From Halomarinibacterium sedimenti (GTDB lineage: Bacteria; Bacteroidota; Bacteroidia; Flavobacteriales; Flavobacteriaceae), in the NCBI RefSeq assembly GCF_019312585.1, contig NZ_JAHWDP010000004.1:62001-126000 (forward strand): DNA of 64,000 nt. Reading direction: 5' to 3'. Both the position numbers and the translations under genes were made by a program. Below the pieces are notes generated by a model that saw only the letters and a program-made list of their open reading frames with translations, did not search any database and was not told where the DNA came from. Each line of letters starts with the position of its first letter. The first letter of the stretch is position 1. Shown piece after piece: positions 1 through 9,044 of this stretch.

Positions 1-587
1 CCGGAAAAAGCATCTTCAACAAAACTCTTAATTGCAGTGAGCATTCCAGAAACCATATCTTTATCCAAAGTTTCGGTAGTGCTAAAATTACCCAATAATA
101 AACCAGAACCTTTTTGGATTACTAAAACCTCATTTACTAATGCTTCATTGGCTTCACTAAGAATTAAATCACTTTCTTTTACACCACTAAATTTTGCTCG
201 AAATTTACGTTTTAAGCCTGCAAGGGAAAATGCACTATTTACTTTTTTATTAATTTTTTCGGAAAGGACTTTAATTTCATTTTGTATGTAACGCTTTATC
301 ATTTTACCCATAATGGGGTATAAAGCTTCTACTACTTCATCTTTTGAATTGGCTATTTGCTCTTTTAAAGTTTTTGTAATGGTTGGGCCTAATCTATCAG
401 GTATTTTTATAACAAACTCATTGAGCTTTTCGTCAATAATAGGATCTACTTTTTCAGAAAGCTTTTGTTTTTCTTCAAGGGTCTTGCTAATAGTTTCAAG
501 GCGTTCATTAATAGCATGGGCAATTTCCCTGTCTTCAATCAACAGGATTTCTCTAAGAAGTTGTAATTTATCTTCTTGCTTTACCAC
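1..587 (-). CDS. OmpA-family cell-envelope protein, N-terminal 195 residues (cut by window edge)
   Basis: The gene reads leftwards off the window, so only the N-terminus is seen. The visible part is charged and helical, with the segment KIPDRLGPTIT followed by ALYPIMGKMIKRY and later GMLTAIKSFVEDAF. I recall these as typical of a Bacteroidota family annotated 'cell envelope biogenesis protein OmpA', whose OmpA-like domain would lie beyond the edge. No signal peptide is visible. The start is set at GTG 587, because an in-frame TAA lies 9 nt upstream and no ATG is available. It follows the coiled-coil gene by 18 nt, so the two are probably cotranscribed. The family name rests on memory of related sequences. 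Confidence 0.6.
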   Translation of the reverse strand, partial: MVKQEDKLQLLREILLIEDREIAHAINERLETISKTLEEKQKLSEKVDPIIDEKLNEFVIKIPDRLGPTITKTLKEQIANSKDEVVEALYPIMGKMIKRYIQNEIKVLSEKINKKVNSAFSLAGLKRKFRAKFSGVKESDLILSEANEALVNEVLVIQKGSGLLLGNFSTTETLDKDMVSGMLTAIKSFVEDAFS

Positions 588-605
588 GCTTATTATTTAA
601 ATGAA

Positions 606-956
606 TTATGAGCTAACCTTTTCTCCTAGAGAGATTAGGAGTTTTCCAAGTTCTTTGCGGTCTACTTTTTCCTCGGTAAGGGCTTCTGTCTTTGCTTGTA
701 GACTGTCTTCTAGGTCTGTAATTCTTATATTCACATCGGTGCTTAAAGAATCGATAGATTGCATTAATTCGTTACGGACTTCATCAATGTAATTTTCAAG
801 AAGAGCTTTCTTTTTATCAATTTCGCTTTTTAGTGTTTCAAACTCACTATCGTATTGTTGAATATTCTCTCCAAAAATTAAATTCTTGATGGCTTCGATT
901 TTTGAAGAAGAATCCATAGTGGGTTTCTCTTTCTCTGGTGAAGTTTTTTTTGCCAT
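606..956 (-). CDS. hypothetical coiled-coil protein (116 aa)
   Basis: This is a small, very charged protein with no signal peptide or membrane segment. Residues about 35-105 have the E/K/L/D heptad pattern of a coiled coil (for example LKSEIDKKKALLENYIDEV). It sits between fructose-bisphosphatase upstream and the OmpA-family gene downstream, on the same strand with a short gap to the latter. It may bind or space its neighbour in a complex, but no sequence motif shows this. I do not recognise a named family. Coding is supported by uniform codon use and tight packing. Confidence 0.7.
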   Translation of the reverse strand: MAKKTSPEKEKPTMDSSSKIEAIKNLIFGENIQQYDSEFETLKSEIDKKKALLENYIDEVRNELMQSIDSLSTDVNIRITDLEDSLQAKTEALTEEKVDRKELGKLLISLGEKVSS

Positions 957-1011
957 AGTATATAGGTTTTACTTCACCAAATTAACGAAAAAAAGATATA
1001 ATAAGAGGGTT

Positions 1012-2019
1012 TTATGTAAGTTGCATGAAATTTTCGACCTTTTCGACCATATTTTTGCTCCCACAAAAGAAAGGAGTTCTTTGGTGCAGTTCGGTAGGCT
1101 GAATGTCCATAATACGTTCAAATCCATTACTTGCTTTTCCACCTGCTTGTTCTGCTATAAAAGCCATTGGGTTACATTCATAAAGCAACCGAAGCTTTCC
1201 GTTAGGGTCTTTTGCCGTGTTGGGATAAATATATATTCCGCCTTTAATCATATTTCTGTGAAAATCAGAAACCAGCGAACCAATGTACCGCGAGGTATAA
1301 GGTCGGTCATCCTCTTCTTTTTGACAATATTTGATGTAGTCTTTTACCCCTTGCGGGAAGTGCACATAGTTTCCTTCATTAACCGAATAAATGTTTCCAT
1401 CTACTGGAAATTGCATATTTGGATGTGAAAGGTAGTAGGTTCCAATAGCTGGGTTAAGTGTAAAACCATTAACGCCGTGTCCTGTAGTATATACAATCAT
1501 GGTTGAAGTTCCGTAGATGATATATCCCGCAGCAACTTGCTTATTTCCAGGTTGAAGAAAATCTTCTAAAGTTACGGGGGTTCCTTCATGGGTTATGCGT
1601 CTATAAATTGAAAAAATGGTACCTACCGAAACATTCACATCAATATTAGAAGACCCATCCAGTGGATCAATTAACACCACATATTTATTATCATTGTTAC
1701 CACTTCTTCCTTTAATCGTAATAAAATCGTCTTCTTCTTCACTTGCAATACCGCACACAATCTCACGATTTGTTAAGGTTTTAATAAATGCATTGTTGGC
1801 GAAAACATCCAATTTTTGTTGGTCTTCTCCTTGTACATTAGTATCGCCAGCTGTTCCTAAGATGTCCACCAGCCCGGCTTTATTTACCTCGTGATTTACA
1901 ACTTTGGCGGCTAAACGAATGGAATTAATTAACCTGGAAAGCTCTCCAGAAGAATATCGAAATTCACTCTGATTCTCAATAATAAATTCGCCTAGCGTTT
2001 TATTTTTTTGTGGTGTCAT
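1012..2019 (-). CDS. fbp: fructose-1,6-bisphosphatase class I
   Basis: This enzyme hydrolyses fructose 1,6-bisphosphate to fructose 6-phosphate and Pi, the committed step of gluconeogenesis, in the cytoplasm. It is recognised by the metal-binding inositol-phosphatase signature [20 protein letters not shown], the upstream SEEEDDF acidic cluster, and near the end the [20 protein letters not shown] block, all in the usual order. The length of 335 aa is normal for class I. An upstream in-frame ATG at 2088 would add 23 non-conserved residues and run through the divergent promoter, so ATG 2019 (MTPQKNK) is preferred. It is transcribed divergently from the GNAT gene. Confidence 0.95.
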   Translation of the reverse strand: MTPQKNKTLGEFIIENQSEFRYSSGELSRLINSIRLAAKVVNHEVNKAGLVDILGTAGDTNVQGEDQQKLDVFANNAFIKTLTNREIVCGIASEEEDDFITIKGRSGNNDNKYVVLIDPLDGSSNIDVNVSVGTIFSIYRRITHEGTPVTLEDFLQPGNKQVAAGYIIYGTSTMIVYTTGHGVNGFTLNPAIGTYYLSHPNMQFPVDGNIYSVNEGNYVHFPQGVKDYIKYCQKEEDDRPYTSRYIGSLVSDFHRNMIKGGIYIYPNTAKDPNGKLRLLYECNPMAFIAEQAGGKASNGFERIMDIQPTELHQRTPFFCGSKNMVEKVENFMQLT

Positions 2020-2041
2020 GCTGGAAGGTTGTAACTTTGGT

Positions 2042-2081
2042 GCAAATATCGGTATTTTTAAGAAATAGAAGCGATATTTGC
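2042..2081. promoter_or_regulatory. perfect 10-bp inverted repeat in the fbp/GNAT divergent promoter
   Basis: GCAAATATCG (2042-2051) and CGATATTTGC (2072-2081) are exact reverse complements separated by 20 nt. Each arm contains GATATTTG, a 7/8 match to the Bacteroidota -7 box TAnnTTTG in the direction of its flanking gene. The pair can be read as two back-to-back promoters or as an operator covering both starts. Confidence 0.5.
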
Positions 2082-2095
2082 GAGTCAAAACCTAT

Positions 2096-2572
2096 ATGAA
2101 AATGATTGTTCGTCCATCTAGGAAAGAAGATATGCCTCAAGTATTGGAGCTTATCAAAGAATTGGCTGTTTTTGAAAAGGAGCCCGATGCTGTTCAGGTA
2201 TCGGTTGCGGAGCTGGAAGCAGCAGGTTTTAGTGATAATCCTCAGTTTACTTGCTTTGTTGCCGAAAAGAATCTAGAAATTATCGGAATGGCATTGGTGT
2301 ATTTTCGATTCTCTACTTGGGTTGGTAAAACCGTTCATTTAGAAGACCTAATTGTAAAGGAAAAAATGCGCGGTAAAGGTGTGGGAATGGCACTGTACAA
2401 GAGAGTAATGGAATATGCCAAAGAGGAAAGTGTAAAACGGGTAAACTGGATGGTATTGGGATGGAATAAGGACGCTATAGATTTTTATGAGGGAACAGGT
2501 GCCACAGTAATGGAGGAATGGTGGCAAGTAGAAATGGACCAAAAAGCATTACAAAATTTTTTAAATATATGA
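2096..2572 (+). CDS. GNAT family N-acetyltransferase (diamine acetyltransferase-like)
   Basis: This is a 158-residue single-domain GNAT protein. It has the acetyl-CoA-binding motif A, LEDLIVKEKMRGKGVGMALYKRV (R/Q-x-x-G-x-G/A pattern), and a C-terminal NxxAIDFYEGTGA motif B, as in the SSAT/diamine acetyltransferase branch. The substrate cannot be read from sequence; a polyamine or thialysine is a guess from the subfamily. The start at ATG 2096 precedes the conserved MIVRPSRKED. The ATG of the downstream aspartokinase overlaps this stop (ATGA), so the two are translationally coupled. Confidence 0.85.
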   Translation: MKMIVRPSRKEDMPQVLELIKELAVFEKEPDAVQVSVAELEAAGFSDNPQFTCFVAEKNLEIIGMALVYFRFSTWVGKTVHLEDLIVKEKMRGKGVGMALYKRVMEYAKEESVKRVNWMVLGWNKDAIDFYEGTGATVMEEWWQVEMDQKALQNFLNI

Positions 2573-3828
2573 AGATATTTAAGTTTGGTGGCGCTTCGGT
2601 GAAAGATGCCGAAGGCGTTAAAAATGTAAAGAATGTGTTGGAGTTTACTGCCGAAAAAGATTTGGTAGTCGTGGTTTCTGCCATGGGGAAAATGACCAAT
2701 GCTTTGGAAGAAATAGTGAAGCATTATTTTGCCAATAATACGTCAGAAACTGAGGCAAGTATTAGTGAAGTGTATAATTATCACCTTCAAATTTTAAAGG
2801 AATTATTTCCCAATGCATCTCACGGTATTTACCGGAAGGTTTCTAAGTGGTTTGAAGGAATGAGATCGTTTATTGAAAATAACAAATCAAAAAACCACGC
2901 TTTTGTCTATGACCAAATTGTGAGTTACGGAGAGTTAATTTCCACAACCATAGTTTCGGAATATTTAAATGAAAACGGACTTAAAAATGAATGGCTAGAT
3001 GTTCGCCAATGCATTAAAACCGATAATTATTATCGCGACGCCCGAGTAGATTGGAACCAGACACAGGAATTAATTCTGGAGAATACTTCAAAAAAAGGAG
3101 TTACCATAACACAAGGATTTTTAGGAGCCGAAGACACACATAATTTTACTACTACCCTTGGCCGAGAGGGGAGTGACTATACTGCAGCCATTTTTGGCTA
3201 TTGTTTAAATGCCGAAAGTGTCACCATCTGGAAAGATGTACCTGGAGTTTTAAATGCCGACCCGCGTCATTTTTCAAGCACACAATTATTGCATCATATT
3301 TCGTATCGAGAGGCGATAGAATTGGCTTTTTATGGAGCTTCAGTAATCCATCCAAAAACGTTGCAACCGTTGCAGCGAAAGGAGATTCCGCTGTTTGTAA
3401 AATCTTTTGTAAAGCCTGAAGCACCTGGCACATGTGTTGGGAAAGGGGTGTTGTTAGATCCTATGGTTTCTTGTTTTATTCTGAAGAAAAATCAGGTGTT
3501 GATTTCATTGTCCTCCCTGGATTTCAGTTTTATGATGGAAGACAATATAAGTGAAGTATTTAACTTACTTCACAGTTATAAAATGAAGGTGGAATTAATT
3601 CAAAATTCTGCTATTAGCTTTTCAGTATGTATTGATAATAAATATAATTCTCTAGAAAGTTTGCTTCCAAAATTGATGGAAAAATTTAAAGTCACTTGCC
3701 ACAAAGATGTGACCCTTTATACGGTTCGCCACAGTAAACCCCAAGAAATAGTTTCATTAACACAAGGAAAAAAAGTACTTTTAAAGCAAGAAGCTGGGGA
3801 AACGGTTCAATTGGTTACAATGGAGTAG
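2569..3828 (+). CDS. aspartate kinase (monofunctional)
   Basis: This enzyme phosphorylates L-aspartate, the first step towards lysine, threonine, methionine and diaminopimelate. The amino-acid-kinase fold is marked by KFGGASV at residues 4-10, the GREGSDYTAAIF nucleotide/substrate motif near residue 205, and a C-terminal region with ACT-like character (LISLSSLDFSFM). At 419 aa it lacks the homoserine dehydrogenase half found in ThrA fusions. The start at ATG 2569 overlaps the GNAT stop by 4 nt. I cannot tell from sequence which amino acid feeds back on it. Confidence 0.9.
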   Translation: MKIFKFGGASVKDAEGVKNVKNVLEFTAEKDLVVVVSAMGKMTNALEEIVKHYFANNTSETEASISEVYNYHLQILKELFPNASHGIYRKVSKWFEGMRSFIENNKSKNHAFVYDQIVSYGELISTTIVSEYLNENGLKNEWLDVRQCIKTDNYYRDARVDWNQTQELILENTSKKGVTITQGFLGAEDTHNFTTTLGREGSDYTAAIFGYCLNAESVTIWKDVPGVLNADPRHFSSTQLLHHISYREAIELAFYGASVIHPKTLQPLQRKEIPLFVKSFVKPEAPGTCVGKGVLLDPMVSCFILKKNQVLISLSSLDFSFMMEDNISEVFNLLHSYKMKVELIQNSAISFSVCIDNKYNSLESLLPKLMEKFKVTCHKDVTLYTVRHSKPQEIVSLTQGKKVLLKQEAGETVQLVTME

Positions 3829-3850
3829 CGAGTAAGTTAGGGCGTTTCGC

Positions 3851-3858
3851 TATATTTG
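3851..3858 (+). promoter_or_regulatory. candidate -7 box (TATATTTG) for the olsF-like gene
   Basis: This is an exact match to TAnnTTTG, 31 nt upstream of ATG 3890, in the 61-nt gap after the aspartokinase. No convincing -33 TTG is seen. Confidence 0.5.
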
Positions 3859-3889
3859 TTTAGGCGTATTAACACAACACAAAGGTTTC

Positions 3890-5704
3890 ATGGGATTAGT
3901 AAATGCTAAAGAAGTTGCCACTGCCATAAAGGTCGATAAATTCGGTTTTATTGGCACGTCGCTTGGGTGGTTGCTCATGAAGGTTTTAAAGATTTCGACC
4001 ATGAACAAGATTTATGATCGCAATAAACACCTTAACGACCTCGAATTTATTAATGCCCTTTTAGATGAATTTGAGATTCGTTTCGAAATTCCTGAAGAAG
4101 ACCTAAAGCGAATCCCTAAAACGGGCCCTTTTATTACTATTTCCAACCATCCTTTAGGAGGAATTGACGGAATTTTATTGTTGAAATTATTAGTTGAAAA
4201 TCGTCCTGATTTTAAAATAATCGCCAACTTTTTATTACATAGAATAGAGCCTTTAAAGCCCTATGTCATGCCTGTAAACCCTTTTGAAAGTCATAAAGAT
4301 GTAAAAAGTAGTTTTTCGGGTTTTAAAAATGCATTGCAACATCTTAAAGAGGGGAATTCGTTAGGTATTTTTCCTGCTGGGGAAGTTTCTACGTATCGTG
4401 ATGGCAAATTATTAGTAGATAAACCCTGGGAAGTTGCTGCAATGAAATTGGTGAAAAAGGCAGAAGTTCCCGTAGTACCTATCTATTTTCACGCTAAAAA
4501 CAGCAAGCTTTTTTATCGATTAGCAAAACTGAATGACACCTTGCGAACCGCAAAACTTCCTTCAGAACTGTTAACACAAAAGGAGCGTGTTATTAAAGTA
4601 AGAATTGGAAACCCTATATCCATTGCAGACCAAAAGGAACACGAATCATTGGAGGCTTTTACAGAGTTTCTTCGTAAAAAAACTTATGTGCTGGCGAATC
4701 CTTTCCAGAAAAAAACACTTCTTGAAAATATCCCAAAAACACTAAAGATACCTAAGCCTCCCAAAAAAATAGCAGGACCTATTCCTATGGAGGCAATGAA
4801 AGAGGAAGTGGACACCCTGCGATTGGCTGATAAGCGCCTATTGGTTAGTAAAAATTATGAGGTCTTTTTAGCGCAGGCACAGTTAATTCCTAATATCCTT
4901 CAGGAAATTGGAAGACTACGGGAGATTACTTTTCGTGAGGTAGGAGAAGGGACCAATCAAGCTACAGATTTAGACAAATTTGACTCGTATTACCACCATA
5001 TGTTTTTATGGGATAATGAGACTAATCAAATTGCAGGAGCCTATAGAATGGGGTTAGGGTCAAAGATATTTGCACAATATGGAATAGACGGGTTTTACCT
5101 TCAGGATTTGTTTCGTTTTGAACCTGAATTATATGATATGATGAGCAAATCCATTGAGATGGGTCGCGCTTTCATTATAAAAGAATACCAACAACGTCCC
5201 ATGCCTTTGTTTTTACTTTGGAAAGGAATTGTGCATACCACCTTACGTTATCCTGAGCATAAATTTTTAATTGGAGGGGTAAGTATAAGCAATAAGTTTT
5301 CTGAATTTAGTAAGAGTTTGATGATTGAATTTATGAAATCGAATTATTACGACCCTTATATAGCACAATACATCAATCCTAAAAAGGAATTTAAAGTAAA
5401 ACTGAAGGATGCGGATAAAGACTTTATTTTCGACGAAACCGAAGCCGATTTAAACAAGTTCGACAAACTTATTGATGAGGTAGAACCAGGGAGTCTTCGC
5501 CTTCCCGTACTTATTAAAAAGTATATTAAGCAAAATGCAAAAGTGGTAGCGTTTAATGTGGATCCGCTTTTCAATAATGCCGTGGACGGCTTAATGTACA
5601 TTCGTATAGCAGACTTGCCAGAAAGCACTGTTAAGCCTGTTATGGAAGAATTTCAGGCAGAATTGGAGCGAAAATATCTTTCTAAAAATGAAGAAGAGGA
5701 ATAA
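3890..5704 (+). CDS. olsF: bifunctional PlsC/OlsB acyltransferase, OlsF-like (ornithine or glycine aminolipid synthesis)
   Basis: Two acyltransferases are fused. The N-terminal half is a PlsC/LPLAT domain with NHPLGGIDG at residues 86-94 (an HX5D spacing rather than HX4D) and an FPAGEVST substrate motif. The C-terminal half (from about residue 310) is the GNAT-fold 'hemolysin'/OlsB domain, with RLREITFREVGEG, a DxxxxYYHHMFLWD segment, and IAGAYRMG. Fused OlsF proteins of Serratia and Flavobacterium make ornithine lipid: OlsB N-acylates the amino acid with a 3-hydroxy acid and OlsA adds the second chain. Whether the head group is ornithine or glycine is not readable. No paired olsA/olsB is nearby. 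It has no TM helix and is probably peripheral at the inner membrane. Confidence 0.8.
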   Translation: MGLVNAKEVATAIKVDKFGFIGTSLGWLLMKVLKISTMNKIYDRNKHLNDLEFINALLDEFEIRFEIPEEDLKRIPKTGPFITISNHPLGGIDGILLLKLLVENRPDFKIIANFLLHRIEPLKPYVMPVNPFESHKDVKSSFSGFKNALQHLKEGNSLGIFPAGEVSTYRDGKLLVDKPWEVAAMKLVKKAEVPVVPIYFHAKNSKLFYRLAKLNDTLRTAKLPSELLTQKERVIKVRIGNPISIADQKEHESLEAFTEFLRKKTYVLANPFQKKTLLENIPKTLKIPKPPKKIAGPIPMEAMKEEVDTLRLADKRLLVSKNYEVFLAQAQLIPNILQEIGRLREITFREVGEGTNQATDLDKFDSYYHHMFLWDNETNQIAGAYRMGLGSKIFAQYGIDGFYLQDLFRFEPELYDMMSKSIEMGRAFIIKEYQQRPMPLFLLWKGIVHTTLRYPEHKFLIGGVSISNKFSEFSKSLMIEFMKSNYYDPYIAQYINPKKEFKVKLKDADKDFIFDETEADLNKFDKLIDEVEPGSLRLPVLIKKYIKQNAKVVAFNVDPLFNNAVDGLMYIRIADLPESTVKPVMEEFQAELERKYLSKNEEEE

Positions 5705-5860
5705 TTAAAAACCTCTATGTTACAAACCTCCTGTTATTTCTACTAATAAAAAGGTCTCATTGCTTCCAATAAGACATCTAAACCAAACCGTTTTATTTTT
5801 TTTGCACCTAAAATTATGCATAGGCATAGATTAGTATTATTTAAATAAAACAAATTAGCT

Positions 5861-7558
5861 ATGAAGTTTATTAATTACATTAATTTATTGAGTGTTTTCT
5901 TAGTTTCTGGATTGGGGATCGCTCAAAGTTTTGAATGGGGTGGTCGTTTTGGTGGTATTGGGGAAGATGTGGTACGCGCCATGCATGTAGATCATGAAGG
6001 AAATTCTTACACCACAGGATATTTCAGTGATATTGCAGACTTTGACATCGACCCAGAAGTTGAATATTTATTAACATCCAATGGATTTTTTGATGTCTTT
6101 GTTCAAAAAAATGACACACAAGGAAATTTATTATGGGCGTTAAATATTGGCGGAGAATTTTTCGAATATGCAGTTGGAATTACAACCGATCATCTAGGAA
6201 ATATTTATGTAACTGGGGTGTATGAGGGAATCGTTGATTTTGACCCAGGAATTGGCGAATTCTTTTTAACATCTACAGGAGGATTAGATATTTTTATTTT
6301 AAAATTAAATGAATCTGGGGGGTTTGAATGGGCAAAAAGTATTGGCGGGGTAGGATATGAAGAATCTACATCCATTGCAATTGACTCGACAGGGAAAATA
6401 GTTGTTTTAGGATATTTTTATGACCCTGCAGATTTTGACCCAGGAGTGGGGGACTATACCTTAATTTCAAATGGTTCTGCCGATGTGTTTATCCTTCAGT
6501 TGGATGAAAATGGGGAATTTATAAGTGCAAATCAATTTGGAGGATCTGATTTAGATTTAGGATTAGATATGAAAATGGGAGTCCAAGACGATCTTTTTAT
6601 TACGGGTTCTTTTGCAGGAACAGCAGATTTAGACCCTCGTGATTTGGAGGAGTATTGGGTTACTTCTTCTGGTCAGTTTTCGGGGTTCTTAATTCATCTT
6701 TCAAATGCTGGAGAGTTATTACAAGTTTTTTATACCGATGGGGGGGAAACTATTAGTAATTCTATAACCGCTGATGTCCTTGGCAACTCTTATTTGAGCG
6801 GTTATTTTAGTGGAATAGTAGACTTTAATCCAACTTCAGGTAATTCAGATTTTGTGTTTACGGCAGATGTATCCTATAATGGATACATCATGAAAATCGA
6901 TCCATCGGGAAATGTATTATGGGTTCGTCAAATGGGAGGAGAAAGCCCGTTTTTTTCTTTTGACCTAGCTTTAGATTCGAACGGAAATTTATTATCAACA
7001 GGTTACTTTGATGGAACTGTTGATTTCGACCCATCCCCAACCGTTGAATATTTTTTAACCAAAGAATCTGCCAATGCAATGGACGCGTTTCTGTTAAAAC
7101 TGTCCAATGATGGAAATTTTGAATCTGCATTTCAATTTGGTGGTGCAGACTTTATAGATACTCATAGAATAGGTGTTGATGGAGCAGACAATATTTACCT
7201 TTCAGCTCATTTTCAATTGGAGATAGATATAAATCCAGAGCCAGGAAATTCTGAACTAGTTGTTGCAGAAGATTTAAGAGACAATTATTTAATTAAGGTT
7301 TCATCGGGAATTTTAGGTACCCCAATATTTAATAAAAGGGATCTAGCATTTTACCCAAACCCTGCAAAAAGTGTTGTTTTTATCCTATCCAATGAGAATA
7401 TTGTAGGTCTGGACTTTTCAATTTTTAATGTCCTTGGGCAGCAACTTAAAACAGGATTTCTTTCAAATGATAAGAGTATTGATATTGAAGACCTTAAAAG
7501 TGGAATTTACTTTATAAAAATAGGAACAAATAATTCAATAAAGTTGATAAAAGAATAG
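5861..7558 (+). CDS. T9SS-secreted beta-propeller-like repeat protein (SBBP-type)
   Basis: The protein has 565 residues with a signal peptide ending near GLGIAQ (about residue 22). At least six imperfect repeats of roughly 60 residues follow, each with a DFDP-x-x-G/E-x-x-x-L-T-S core and a D-x-F-I-x-K-L strand (FDPGIGEFFLTSTGG, FDPGVGDYTLISNG), as in SBBP/beta-propeller proteins. The last 75 residues form a type A sorting domain (FYPNPAKSVVFI... IFNVLGQ... LKSGIYFIKI), which directs export by the type IX system and surface attachment or release. Asp-rich loops may bind calcium. The biological role is unknown. It is monocistronic, with a 156-nt upstream gap. Confidence 0.85.
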   Translation: MKFINYINLLSVFLVSGLGIAQSFEWGGRFGGIGEDVVRAMHVDHEGNSYTTGYFSDIADFDIDPEVEYLLTSNGFFDVFVQKNDTQGNLLWALNIGGEFFEYAVGITTDHLGNIYVTGVYEGIVDFDPGIGEFFLTSTGGLDIFILKLNESGGFEWAKSIGGVGYEESTSIAIDSTGKIVVLGYFYDPADFDPGVGDYTLISNGSADVFILQLDENGEFISANQFGGSDLDLGLDMKMGVQDDLFITGSFAGTADLDPRDLEEYWVTSSGQFSGFLIHLSNAGELLQVFYTDGGETISNSITADVLGNSYLSGYFSGIVDFNPTSGNSDFVFTADVSYNGYIMKIDPSGNVLWVRQMGGESPFFSFDLALDSNGNLLSTGYFDGTVDFDPSPTVEYFLTKESANAMDAFLLKLSNDGNFESAFQFGGADFIDTHRIGVDGADNIYLSAHFQLEIDINPEPGNSELVVAEDLRDNYLIKVSSGILGTPIFNKRDLAFYPNPAKSVVFILSNENIVGLDFSIFNVLGQQLKTGFLSNDKSIDIEDLKSGIYFIKIGTNNSIKLIKE

Positions 7559-7615
7559 GGGGATCATTCGGTAATTCCTTATTGTAAATCTACAAATAAT
7601 GTTCTATTTTTCAGT

Positions 7616-8803
7616 ATGGAAAAGTGGAGCATGTTTGTAGATTTTGTTTTAATAGGCGGGATGGTAATCCTAAGCCTTTTTATTGTGTTTATTTTGAAAA
7701 GTAAACCCCAGTTTTCCAAAAAACTTCTGGTTGTTTTTTTTGTTAGCGCTATATTTTTTTTGCTGTATTACTATGGCTATTTGCATAGATTACGAATTGT
7801 AGGGGCACTTGCAATCTTGTTTGGCAATGGAGCTGGATTTTTATTGGGACCTATCCTTTTTTTCTATATAAGATCTTTGGTGCAACAAAAGCAAAAGATT
7901 TTGAATTCGCTTTTTTTACACTTGATTCCCTTTTATGTTTTTTGGGCTTTTGTATCCTTGCCAGTGGCGCTAAGTCTGGGAGCAAGCGCCTTTAGGTCTT
8001 ATCACGAGAAATACCTTCTGGTGGCCGACTATATAAACATTGTGGAAAACATTTATTTTATGATATATGCTTATTTCTCGTTTCGATTAGTAAAGCGAAT
8101 CAATAAAGTGTATAAGGAAAGTTATTCCTATAGAACCAAAGATAACCTTGAGTGGGCCGAATATTTGATTCTAGGGTTAATGGCTATAATAATACTCGAT
8201 ACCTTATTTTCAATCTACGAATTAATTTTTCCCATAATTACCTGGAATATAGGAACCGTAATTGCCTTTTTATTTGTTGGATTTTATTCTTTTTTGGGCT
8301 ATAAGGGAATGTTTCAGGCCAATATTTTACTACCAGAGTTTTTATTTTCTGAAATTCACCCCAATCCTCCTAGCCATGATTCAGAAAGGGCAGAGCACTT
8401 AAAATTGCAAAAGTCAATTCGACAATTGGACACACTTTCAGACACCGAAATAAGTCAATTAAAAGAAAAGTTATATACCTTATTGGAACGGGATAAGATT
8501 TATCTCAATGATTCGCTAAGCTTATTAGACCTTGCCAAAGAATTGGAGATATCGGAAAAGAAATTGTCTGAACTTTTAAATCAGCATTTACATGTAAATT
8601 TTTACAATTTTATTAATGAATATCGAGTAGCCGAAGTAAAAAAGCGACTGGAAGGAGGTGATAACGAAAAGTATACCCTTCTTGGAATTGCATTTGATAG
8701 CGGCTTTCAATCCAAAGCCAGTTTTAATAGAGTATTTAAACAAAAAACGGGTATGTCACCTTCTAGGTATCGAAGGTCCATTGAGGCTGCAAAGGTACCT
8801 TAA
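7616..8803 (+). CDS. membrane-embedded AraC-family transcriptional regulator
   Basis: The first 230 residues contain about seven hydrophobic helices. A soluble linker and a C-terminal AraC/XylS double HTH (residues about 290-390) follow, with LDLAKELEISEKKLSELLNQ, FYNFINEYRVAEVKKRL and the signature ALDSGFQSKASFNRVFKQKTGMSPSRYR (here GIAFDSGFQSKASFNRVF). This layout, a 7TM sensor plus AraC output, is common in Bacteroidota. The ligand and target are unknown; the upstream secreted protein is a candidate only by position. ATG 7616 is chosen because it precedes the first TM segment directly. Confidence 0.88.
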   Translation: MEKWSMFVDFVLIGGMVILSLFIVFILKSKPQFSKKLLVVFFVSAIFFLLYYYGYLHRLRIVGALAILFGNGAGFLLGPILFFYIRSLVQQKQKILNSLFLHLIPFYVFWAFVSLPVALSLGASAFRSYHEKYLLVADYINIVENIYFMIYAYFSFRLVKRINKVYKESYSYRTKDNLEWAEYLILGLMAIIILDTLFSIYELIFPIITWNIGTVIAFLFVGFYSFLGYKGMFQANILLPEFLFSEIHPNPPSHDSERAEHLKLQKSIRQLDTLSDTEISQLKEKLYTLLERDKIYLNDSLSLLDLAKELEISEKKLSELLNQHLHVNFYNFINEYRVAEVKKRLEGGDNEKYTLLGIAFDSGFQSKASFNRVFKQKTGMSPSRYRRSIEAAKVP

Positions 8804-8831
8804 CTGGTCAAGCCAACCAGGTACCCGAATC

Positions 8832-9044
8832 TTATTTTTTGATTCTACAGGTATTCCACCCAAAAATAGGATATAACGGACAAAAACCACTAATACCCGT
8901 AAAGGTAGTGGCGATGGCAAAAAGGAGTAGCAATATTCCCCAAAAACCCTCTACAGTTCCTGTAAAATAGAGTGTAACGGCAATTATTGCAAGGATAAAT
9001 CTTATCGCTCTATCAAATTTACCCATGTTTTTTGGAAGTTTCAT
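8832..9044 (-). CDS. DUF2892 family small membrane protein
   Basis: This 70-residue protein has two TM helices (about 15-31 and 35-51). It has the DUF2892 features NMGKFDRAIRFILAI and, between and after the helices, GISGFCPLYPIFGWNTC, with a conserved Cys pair. Related domains occur at the C-terminus of rhodanese YgaP, but no sulfurtransferase is nearby. The start codon overlaps the DinB stop (ATGA), so the pair is translationally coupled. Confidence 0.85.
   Translation of the reverse strand: MKLPKNMGKFDRAIRFILAIIAVTLYFTGTVEGFWGILLLLFAIATTFTGISGFCPLYPIFGWNTCRIKK

Noticed and set aside
886-1428. Plus-strand open frame of 180 codons antisense to fbp
   Set aside because: It runs opposite a full-length, highly conserved fructose-bisphosphatase. 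Its translation is low in complexity and matches no family, so it is a shadow frame.
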